Shown in pieces: positions 35,713-45,239 of a stretch of DNA of 64,000 nucleotides (the first letter of the stretch is position 1; the number at the start of each line of letters is the position of its first letter). Source of the stretch: Gnetum montanum (taxonomy: Eukaryota; Streptophyta; Gnetopsida; Gnetales; Gnetaceae). The notes under the pieces are model-generated. The model was given only the letters and a program-made list of their open reading frames with translations. It ran no database searches and was not told the DNA's origin. The stretch lies in the NCBI GenBank assembly GCA_015680685.1, contig MNCI01018178.1, positions 132,523-196,522 on the forward strand, in the 5' to 3' direction. A program made the translations under genes and the position numbers.

Positions 35713-36905
35713 ATGGATGCACTTAAATAATAAATTAATGAAATTAGAGATGTCCAAGAGGAAATCCATCAATCAAAGCAATGGTTTAGGAAAAATATGT
35801 AAAATATGTCCAAATAAATTAGGAAATTATCCTAGAGTTTAGAAGGAAAATATTTAGAAGTTCAATAGAAGATGGATATCTTTGCAAATTCCATCAAGTA
35901 ATTAACTGATCATTTAATCCAAATACCCAACTAAAACCAATATTCATCCAAAAACAATAATCAAAATCAATTTCCACCTAGGAATTATTACTGAGATTAA
36001 TTCCAACATCATCAAGACCAAAACCAAGATCAAATTTCCCCTAGGAATCAATATCGAGATTAATATCAACTTGTTGGATGCCAGGGTGTTGACATCTATT
36101 CATAAGGCCAAAGAATGGAACCTAAAGATGAGGGTTATTGGAATTGGTAAAGTTCACCAAGAGAATAATTAACTAAGGTTCATGCCAAAAAGGTAAAATT
36201 GGATCATTATGATGGTGCCCCTAGATTTAGTGCAAAGGCAAAATATTAACTTGACACCATGAAGAATTATTTTGATATGTTGCATTTATTGAGCCAAGAA
36301 TGTTTAGAAGTAGTATCCTAGTATTTGAGGGAACTTGGAGCAACATGGTGGAATGGACTAAGATCTCAAAGCTTGATTACAAATTGGCTCAACTTTTATT
36401 AAGATTTTGAACAAAAATTTATACGAGATTCCTTTCTCAAGAAGCATAAGATGTGATTTGATTCATTAAGATTGGGTAGACTATTCATGAAAGATTACTA
36501 TAAGGAATTCTGTGATCTCTCTTAGTATGTAAGGCATTAGGATGAAGGAGAGTTGACCTTAAAGTTTATTGGTGGACAACATGCACAATTATGTCTAAAG
36601 ACACATGAATATAATCCCCAAATAGTTAATAAAGCATATAGAATTGCTAAGGATTATGAGGAATCAAATCACATACAAACTACAATCCTTTGACAAGCAA
36701 AAATAAAAGAGACACCCACCAAGAGAACTTAATCTGAATGTTTCACTTATGGTGAAGATTACTTCAAGCATGATTGTCCAAAATTATGAGCAAGAATACA
36801 AAGAAAAAATCAAAGTAAGAATAAAAAATTGAATGTAAATGTGGACAAAGAAAAGAATCAAACTACTACTATGACCACAATGAAGAAGATTTCAACATAA
36901 GAAAA
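35713..36905 (+). pseudogene. gag: Gag of element C
   Basis: Capsid-type gag motifs on plus: K-L-D-H-Y-D-G near 36198, A-T-W-W-N-G-L near 36339, F-I-R-D-S-F near 36418, and D-Y-Y-K-E-F near 36490. A knuckle remnant C-F-T-Y-G-E-D-Y-F-K-H-D-C near 36739 has its second Cys changed. A Lys/Asn/Thr-rich linker follows. Several stops are present. The start is taken at the first ATG after the putative primer site and is a guess. Confidence 0.7.
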
Positions 36906-36929
36906 GTTATTTTTGAGAAAATTTCAATT

Positions 36930-37531
36930 TACTTTACTCATTTTAAGGGTCAAAAGATTAAATTTTTGATTGATCATGAAGGGACTAATAATTTTATTTC
37001 ACCAACTTTAGTTAATTTATTAAATTTAACTGTACCTTCCAAGAAAGTTGTCAGAATAGAACTTGCAAATGGAACAATAGTAAGCAAGTACACCAAGTAT
37101 GGAACAATTACCTTTATTTTGCAAGATATTTATTTTGTTAGTGGATCCTTTGAATTTGACTTAGGAGACATTGATGTAATCTTAGAGATGTCATTTCTAC
37201 AAAAATTTGATATTATTATCCATTTTGGAACACTTATTTTAAAAGTGCCAAACACTAATGAAGTCAGGGTTCTAAGGGGGTTAGGAATAGTAAAGCAAAT
37301 TCACATGATAACTATAGCTAGGAGACTATTTAAGAAGGATGCTACTGTGTTGATCATAAAAGTCACTCAACACTAGAAACACTCTGACATTGAGATTTCT
37401 AAAGAGCTTTAAGAGTATAAGGATTCAGTATTTGTTAAAACTAGGGAGTAACCACCAAAAAGAACTCTTAAACATGCCATTGATATTTTCCCTGGTATAC
37501 AACTTGTTTTAAAAGTCCCATATGGATTTTC
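36930..37531 (+). pseudogene. Aspartic protease region of element C, cut by B
   Basis: Open from 36966 to 37376 with I-D-H-E-G-T-N-N-F-I-S, where I-D-S-G-A-T-x-N-F-I-S is usual, and D-I-D-V-I-L-E-M-S-F-L (usual G-x-D-x-I-L-G-M-x-W-L). The catalytic Asp is kept but the S-G pair is not, so it is inactive. The tail reads L-V-L-K-V-P-Y-G-F-S up to the insertion point; RT follows at 55013. Confidence 0.85.
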
Positions 37532-39122
37532 TGTAACGAAGGAAAACGTCGGTCGCTGGAAAATACCAAACGAAGATCCATGTACACAGTCTTAACCACG
37601 GATCCGTGCGAGGGCCGTGCTGGAGAAAACGAATCCGCGGTGCCCTAAACAGTCTTGTCGATCAGACAGGGACTTACTTAACCAGTAAATTAATGAATAT
37701 CATGATAATATATGTATTATGTAGATATTCCATGAAACAATTCGATCCAATGAATCATAAAAGGAGTAGAAAATGATGTAAATAAATTGAAATAACGACA
37801 ACGTCAACGCGATAAGGAGGATCAGATTTAGGAAATATGCGCAATTCCAAGATCTACGTTTTGAGTTGAAGACTGAGTATATTATATACAAAGTTCCAAT
37901 AGCAAACTCCGCTTATCCTGTGCGAAGCATACACAAAAACGATAAGAAAACTGTTCAACAAAGAGTACAGAATGAAGCTTGATCTACCTTGTAAGCCAAA
38001 GATGGGATGCAAGGAAGGTCAAGCTTGGATTTCTATCGATCAACTGCTTCTGATCAATAAACTTTGCCAACCGTACCAGATTATCTCTCGATCTTTGATC
38101 TGCACCTTTTGTTTTTTGGTAGTCTTTGCTCAAAGCTATTAATGACCGCCAATGAAGAGAACTGTATTTTCGCCAAAAGACTGATCGCTCCTGTTGCCAA
38201 TGCTCAAAAATGTTTTCTGTCTTTGCCAAAACGTGATCCCCCCTTTTTTCTTTGCCAACTAGAGTATTTATAAGTTTGGCACCATGTGGAGAAGGCACGG
38301 CCCTGATGACACGTATCTCAAACTTTCAGAGTACCATTGACTTGGCAGATTTTATGTTGAAGCTGGTCATATTGCATCACGTTTTGGGAAAAAAAGGGAA
38401 AAGTACGCTATCAACCACTCTTGCCACGGCCGCCTCATGATTACGCTGCGATACGCTGATAAGCGTATTGCTACGTATGGGTAGCAAGTGCGTGTCGAGT
38501 ACTACCTTAGCTGGCATTACGCTGTATTACACTTGTTTACGCTGCATAGCGTGGTAGAGCATAATAGAGCATAGAAGTAGTTGATTCAAGCTTTTTTACG
38601 CTCATGTACACCACAGAGCGTAATAGAGCGTAAAATGGTCAACTTTACAATAAGTTACGCTTGTTTATGCTACGCAGCGTAATAAGCATAAAAAAACCAA
38701 TCTTCAAAAAGAAGAAATCAATCTGCCGCACTTCTTTGGACTCTGACTTTGACTTCCTCGAAGCTCATTACGCTACTCTGCGTGATGAAGCGTAAACTCA
38801 GCCCTGAGCAAAAGACTTAGCGGAATATGCGACCAGTCGGATATCACGCTGCTTAGACCTTAAACTTCATCAAATTCGCTAAAGTAAGTTACTTTATGAT
38901 ATCGGGCTACATTAAGCAGAGTTACGCCGAGCCTTATTACACCATGTTGCCTAATGTAGCTTAAAGAGGGAAAACAAAGTAAGGTTGAAGTTTGTAAGAA
39001 ACTTGGAGACTTGATGCTGCGCACCTCTTTGCCTTGTTCTATCTTCTGGATTTCTGTTGCAAACTTTCGCCCAAATCGTGAATCTTTGCCCTAGGCCGAT
39101 TCGCAATTTTCACGGTGTTTCA
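37532..39122 (-). repeat. 3' LTR of element B (1591 bp)
   Basis: Plus-strand start tgtaacgaagg, end cggtgtttca; same length as the partner at 53422-55012. Minus-strand TATA (tataaatact) at 38273-38264. U3 contains a cluster of ttacgct/agcgtaa words (38430-38970). R-U5 is about 700 bp. Confidence 0.97.
38430..38970. repeat. Cluster of TTACGCT / AGCGTAA words in U3 of element B
   Basis: Roughly 15 copies or near copies in both orientations, often paired as inverted repeats (for example cattacgctgtattac, agagcgtaatagagcgtaa, cattacgctactctgcgtgatg). The other LTR has the same cluster (54320-54860), with some CG changed to TG or CA. Such paired words could bind a dimeric factor or fold; this is inference. 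Confidence 0.75.
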
Positions 39123-39142
39123 ATGGCCCCTCTTTGTTGATG
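39123..39142 (-). other. Polypurine tract of element B
   Basis: On minus, acatcaacaaagaggggcca followed by t and then the LTR start tgaaacacc. It is nearly identical to the tract of element A (10484-10503). Confidence 0.88.
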
Positions 39143-39315
39143 TTTAGAGGGCTTGCCCGAAAGACGTCGACAAAGAATACGAAACACCGGATGGGTAAAA
39201 GTACCAACAACGTTCATCAACGGTTACTCAAGTGTCGTCTTGTCAATGTTGAAGTGCAGAAATGAGGGAAATGGGAGATAAAACGGTACGTGAGGGAATT
39301 TTTACAAAGGTAAGA

Positions 39316-39390
39316 GGAATGAGGCTTGGGAAGACTCAAATGAGGTTCGGGGAAGACTCAAGTGAGGTTTGGGGAAGACTCAAATGAGTA
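39316..39390. repeat. Tandem repeat, three copies of about 25 bp
   Basis: gggaagactcaaatgaggtt, then gggaagactcaagtgaggtt, then gggaagactcaaatgag in a row, in the 3' untranslated part of element B. Confidence 0.9.
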
Positions 39391-39757
39391 AGTATAGTTT
39401 TTCGCGCATAAGCAATTAGGCCTTCTCTTGCGATTGCATTTGCATGGAGTTATGCAGTCATATTTTAGATGAAGGGATTTGCATAGATGAGTTGTGTTGC
39501 ATCTACATGGCCTGGATGAGTTGTGTTTCATCCATTTTTCCAACCCCCTTCTTTTTTCTTTTTTTTTTGCGTCCACTAGGCGAGTTGCGTTGTGCCAGTT
39601 CATGGACTTGACTGCAATGCAGATGTGGAAAGCGTATGCTGCATATTCACATTTTGTACAAGGAAAGCAGATGGAATGGTTAAGGAGGGGAACAAGAGAA
39701 AGAGGTAGGAAAATAGGGTTGCACTCCTAAGTAGGCAGGCTAACCTAAGCACCCATC

Positions 39758-40225
39758 TCAAAACGCTGTCTGTATTTCACTGTTCAGGTGAACACACTTT
39801 TGAACGACGTCCTCGTAGCAAGTGACTTGCAACCAAAGAAGAAAATAGAGGACACCATTGTTCAGCCGAATCACCAAAGAGGTTGTTGAAACAAGTACCA
39901 TTTGGGATGAGACAAAGTGAGTGGGCCACAAAGGAGGAACCATAGCAAGAGGCCAGGGTCTCAATGTTGATGCTCGGCCCATCATATCACCGTCAAAGGA
40001 AATCAGACTCATCGCACCTGACTGGTTATGCAAAGAACCAACTAGGTGAATCTGTGAAGCCAGATTCTGATAGAGATGATGAGCAGAGATCCCCAAGGTC
40101 GTGGTTGATGAGAAGTCCTTTGGGGCTCCAGACGGCGAAACTAATCTCTCAGAGGTGCCACCGCTGAGATGGGTGCAGTGACGGAATCTCCGAGGGGTCA
40201 GTAGTATGCCTTTCAGCATATCCAA
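39758..40225 (-). CDS. Unrecognised 155-codon open frame in 3' part of element B
   Basis: An uninterrupted frame on the sense strand of B, between the minisatellite and the polypurine tract. The product would be rich in Ser, Leu, His and Thr, with one hydrophobic stretch (N-N-G-V-L-Y-F-L-L-W-L) near its end. No domain is recognised and element A has no clear equivalent. It may be chance. It is listed because it is the longest stop-free stretch here while the true coding parts of B carry stops. Confidence 0.2.
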   Translation of the reverse strand: MDMLKGILLTPRRFRHCTHLSGGTSERLVSPSGAPKDFSSTTTLGISAHHLYQNLASQIHLVGSLHNQSGAMSLISFDGDMMGRASTLRPWPLAMVPPLWPTHFVSSQMVLVSTTSLVIRLNNGVLYFLLWLQVTCYEDVVQKCVHLNSEIQTAF

Positions 40226-40334
40226 GGAATCAACAGAATGCTTGCGAGGTCGCGATGCTGGGGTTGTCCCAACATCCCATCCTGTTCGTGTTGCAGACGT
40301 GCAGAGATGGTCACGCTCGCCTGAGTTGTGTGTT

Positions 40335-40800
40335 GGCTATCTGTAGGTCCCAGTTTTAAGTCTTGGTAGACTGCTGTTGCTGGTTTTAATTCCTAGTAGA
40401 CCATGGTCCCAGTATAAAGTCTAGGAGGACTGCAAAATGCTAGTTTTATGTCTTAGCGGATGGCGGTAGAGCTGTGGATGTTAGTTTCATGTCGTGACCC
40501 AAGGACAAATCTGTGCTAGTTTCACGTCTCAGCAGAAGAATACTTACCTGTGCCAGTTTTATGTCATGGTGGATAGTCGGTGCCAGTTTAGCGTCATGGT
40601 AGATGCGTGCAGGAAATGCCAATTTTACATCTTGGTAGACCTATACAACACTGCTAGTTTTACGTCATAGCAGACAATTGCAATTTGCCATTTTTACGTC
40701 GTGGCAGACGATCGTTGCCAGTTTAGCATCGTGGCGGACGCGTGCAGAAAATGCCAGTTTTACGTTGTAGCGGATGATCATTGCCTGATGTTCACACTAG
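40335..40800. repeat. Degenerate minisatellite downstream of integrase (element B)
   Basis: About a dozen diverged units, best form tgccagttttacgtcgtggc on plus, spaced 30-45 bp and separated by short variable spacers. Element A has the same type of array in the same place (9040-9262). Confidence 0.85.
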
Positions 40801-40808
40801 ATATGCAG

Positions 40809-43800
40809 CTAGATGTAGTACCACTTTAGGTATATATGATTCACAGGATTTGGTAACTTGTTGCCATTGATATCTGCTAACTTGAATGCACCGTTGCCAT
40901 ACACATTAGCTACCAAGAAAGGGCCCTCCCAGTTTGTAGAGAACTTGCCTACTGGTTCACGAACGGCCTTGAGAACCAAATCTCCCTTCTCATTTGGACA
41001 TTGTTGAAGATTATGACGGTGCTTCTACCTTTGTTTATCTTGATACTTTTCAATGGTATCAAGTGTCTGTATTCGCTTCTCTTCTACTGAGTCCAAATCC
41101 ATGATCCGAGACTCGGTGTGTTGAGCGTCATTTATAATCGTGAAGAGGACCATCTGTAGAGAAGGAACTTATAATTCGAGGGGTAGCATCGCCTCAGATC
41201 CATAGACTAGGCTATAGGGTGTACTGTCTATAGCTGTTCTACATGTGGTACGATACGCCCATAGCACATAGAGGATCTTTTCATGCCATCGTCTTTTGTT
41301 GCTACTGAGCATTTTCTTGAGCAAATTGATGATGACCTTGTTCGTTGCTTCGGCTTGACCATTCGCTTGCGGATAATAAGGCGAGGAAAAAGATTGTTTG
41401 ATTCCAAGGCTATCACAAAAAGATTTGGTTTCCACAATGCTAAATTGTGGCCCATTGTCGGTCATGATAGTCATCGGGAGGCCAAATCTAGTTACGATGT
41501 TATCCAAAGTGAAATGAAAGATCTGTTGAGATGTGATTTTTCGCAAAGGGATGGCTTCCACCCACTTCGTGAAATACTCAGTAGCGGTGATTATGAAGCT
41601 GTGACCTACGGAAGATTTTGGTGTGATAGGCCCTATAATGTCTAATCCCCATCGTTGAAAGGGCCAGGTGATCTGTGTCGTGTGTAGTTCTGTAGGTGAC
41701 ACATGTATAAGGTTTGCATAATGCTGACACGTGTCACACGTTTTAACCTTTGTAAGACAGTCCTTTTCCATATATGGCCAATAGTATCCTAAGTGATGAA
41801 TTTTAGCAGTCATGACTTGTGGTGCTATGTGTCCTCCGCACAGTCCCTCGTGAACTTTACCGACTATACGTTATGCTTGGTCTTTGTTAACGCAAGTAAG
41901 CAGTACTCCATCGAAAGAGTATCTACAACGGGTACTATCTCCTATGATGATGTATTACCTAGCTCGCTTGAGGATTGCATCTTTTTGTGCACGTGTTAGC
42001 TCATGCGGTGGTTCACCATGTAGGAGGTAAGTTTTAATGTTATCATACCATTCTGGCGTTCTATCCGCTAACAGTGAAGATACTTGCACCGTCTGAATGA
42101 CAGGATCTGCACACTTTGTCATTAAGGTGGGACAAGTGTCAAACAGGTGCGATGGCACATTTAAAGCTAATGTAGCCAGTGCATTGGCTAGCATGTTGTC
42201 ATTTTGAGGCACGTGTTGGGCATCGGTTACTCTGAACTACTTCAGAAGATCTTTAGCCACATCGCAGTAGGGTCATAAATGTGCAGCTTTGCAGGCATAG
42301 ACTCCTGTGATTTGATTTATAAAAAGCATCGAATCACCCCTAATTGCCAGGTGTTGAACATCAAGCTCTCTGGCTATTAATAATCCCCTGAGGAGCCCCT
42401 CATACTCTACCACGTTGTTTGTACAGGAAAGGTCAAGCGGTAGGCGTGCAGATGTACATCCTCGGGTGACAATGTAATGACCGTGGCGGCATTGCCGCCT
42501 CTAGCGGTTGAAGCTCTGTCAAAATGTAAAGTTGCTTCGAGGCCTGTTAGGAAAGGGCTTAGACTATGTACATGCTCGTCGGGAAATTCAAGCTCTATTT
42601 TCACCTGACTGTCAATAGGTGATGTTATTAGTTGGTCAGCTATCGCTTGGCCTTTCGTAGAAGATTGACCAATGTAATGCAAATCGAATTCTGCCATGAT
42701 AGCTTTCCAACGAGCTATCTTACTACTTTCATACAGGTTGTGCGTAATAGCCCTAAGGATGTTATTCTTGCAGATTATGTTGACTTGGCTACAGAAGAGA
42801 TAGTGTCTGCACTTTTTGAGCGTAAATACTAACACTAAACAATTACACTCTACTTCATTATACCTCGTTTCATATGCACATAGAGCATGATTCAAGTAGT
42901 AGATGGATACTTCTGACCCATCTTCCCTCTTCTGATAGAGTAATGCAGCTAAGGCTACATCTGAGGTTGCGAGGTAGATGTAGAACGGCTGATCCCTTTG
43001 TGGCGAGAATACTGTTGGCAAGCGTTGAAGTTCTTGCTTCAAACTGTCAAACGCATGCTGACAATCCTCTATCCATTCAAAATTAACCCCCTTTTTTAGC
43101 AGATGCTGCATAGGGTGTAACGTGTCTGTTAGTCTCGAAATGAACCGCCTGATAAACTGTAACCTCCCTTGCAATCCACATAATTGCTTGAGATTTGTAG
43201 GGGGTGTCAATTCAACAATGGCCTTGACCTTGTCAAGGTCTACTCGTATACCAGTTTTCGATACCACAAACCCCAGCATGCGTCCGGTTTTGACTCTAAA
43301 TACGCACTTCTTTGGGTTGAGCTAGAGGTCATATTTAGAGCATCTTTTAAGGACTAATTCTAGATCCTCCGAATGATCTTCTGACCTTATAGACTTAATA
43401 GCTATATCGTCAACATAATCATTCAGTCTTCCTAGGAGGTAATTGCTAAAGATGTATGTCATAGCTTGTTGATACGTAGCTCCGGTATTTTTTAAACCAA
43501 AAGGCATCATGGTGTAACAAAAGGTTCCCCAGGGTGTCATGAATGTTGTTGTCAGCTAGTATTCTAGGTTGATGCAAATTTGATTATAGCCTAAGAAGCC
43601 ATTCATGAAGGATAGAAGCGCATGCCCAACGGTTGTATCCACGAGGTGGTCGATACTTGGTAGTGGGAAATTGTCCTTGATTGTGGCTTTGTTTAAGTCT
43701 CGGAAGTCTATGCAGATGCGTATCCCTCTGGTCTTTTTGAAGACAACCACAATGGTGGATACCTAGTCTAAGTAATCAACTGCATGGATAAAACGAGCCT

Positions 43801-44290
43801 GGTATAGTTTAATGATCTCATCACGCACTGCTAGCATGACTTCTGGTTTAATTTTCCGTGCTTTTTGTCTAATTGCTTTAATACGGGGATCTAGAATTAT
43901 GTTGTGTTGTATTAATCTTGGGTCTAGTCCCGACATATCTTCGTATGACCATGCGAACACTGTGACGTTATTCTGGAGTGCCTGTTTTATGTTGTCATGT
44001 GTCTTTTGGTCCAGTAAAGATCTAACCTTAAGGGTTTTAGTCTAACCTTTATGCGTAACCACAGAGACCTCGTTAAGGGGGTCTTCGGTTACATCTCCAC
44101 CCTCCAGATCTAGCATGCGCGTCAATTTTATTGGCCAGTCTAGAGATGTTTCCGACGTGGCTATGGTTGCATCATTGAAGGCAAGGTTAGTTTCTACTAG
44201 TGTGGGATCAAATTGTCTAATGATTCCCCCACGTGGGCCCGTTAAGGCTAGGGGTGCAGATAAAGTTTCGTCCATTTTCCAACTGTCCTA
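40809..44290 (-). pseudogene. pol: Element B pol: RT, RNase H, archaeal-type RNase H, integrase (near-complete)
   Basis: In order on minus: N-terminal extension from M-D-E-T-L-S-A-P at 44275; RT with R-I-C-I-D-F-R-D-L-N near 43720, F-G-L-K-N-T-G near 43500 and intact Y-V-D-D-I at 43417; RNase H (43100-42700); archaeal-type RNase H starting A-S-T-A-R-G-G-N near 42500 and ending N-A-L-A-T-L-A-L-N near 42180; integrase with G-G-H-I-A-P, C-D-T-C-Q near 41735, first Asp in G-L-D-I-I-G-P at 41642, T-D-N-G-P-Q-F near 41450 and G-Q-A-E near 41350; a C-terminal domain ends at the stop 40809-40811. The zinc finger and catalytic residues seen are intact. Damage is a handful of in-frame stops and one single-base deletion near 42420. 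A candidate splice acceptor, gattttgtag, stands at 44291-44300 on minus. The product would copy and integrate the element. Confidence 0.95.
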
Positions 44291-44300
44291 CAAAATCACC

Positions 44301-45239
44301 AAATATGAAAGTGGTTAGGAAAATGCTAAGTTAGATGCTGCCAACGTTAATGTATGACACTTGGCGTAGTTTGAAAAAGGTGTGGCATGACATTGCCAAG
44401 CGTAAAGAGCTAACCGAATTTTGAATACCGTGAATAGCCTGTGATTAATGTGACCCGATTACGAGGCGATAAGGTACGGTAGTTTAAGGTCATTTCAGAC
44501 CATAATGCATGCGATATCTGCCGCATTAATTACCTGATCTTCGGGTTCCAGCTCATACTAACACCATTGTTTGGGCAAGTCCCGCTTTAATCGAGCATCA
44601 AGTTGGTTATTTTTGCATATAAGTAGGCAGTTCTTATCGAAAACAGGCTGTTGGCCATTGCAAATTTGAATTCTCAACTATCGCAGAGAGAAGGAGAAAG
44701 AGCAAAAGATAACATCACGGTATTTGTGAAGGTGTTCAAGACTGTAACTATGGCATCGAAGGTAAGAAGAAAGAATGCCAAATTGGCAAAAATCAACGAA
44801 GTACAAGGGAGTCTGTAGCGTGCTTCGCAGGCCTTGGTCAAAGTGAGAGATGTTACTCCTCTGAATCGGTAGGCCATCCCTTACTTGCTCGTATTGATTT
44901 AGATGATATGCTCCTTTTTTTTGTTTTTGTTTTTGTTAATTCTTTTGCGTCATCTGCGTAAACTAGAGTTTTAGAATGTGGACCTTGTATTGAAACAAGG
45001 GTTTAGATAGCGGTATTGCATTTATCGCCATTGTCTGAGACAAACCTTGCACTATTGTAAGGGTTTAAGTGACTTCGGCTGTATGGCTAGAGCGTAATTT
45101 GTGGTTTTTCCTATAGTTTTCCTAAGCATGCAACGGAATCTAGATGGTAACGTGTTTATGTTCTGTACAAGATAATGGTGAAACTTGTCCTAATCATTTT
45201 GGACATAGTTGGGGTTTTATGTTCTATAAATCCTCTCGT
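44301..45239. other. Spacer between pol and antisense gene in element B
   Basis: No coding motif shared with element A is seen. The 5' ends of the pol segment (minus) and of the antisense gene (plus) face away from each other across this stretch, so it must hold the antisense promoter if the gene has one nearby. No strong TATA box was recognised. Confidence 0.4.

Noticed and set aside
41283-41645. 120-codon plus-strand open frame over integrase of element B
   Set aside because: It is a mirror of the well-supported integrase on minus and has no homologue of its own.
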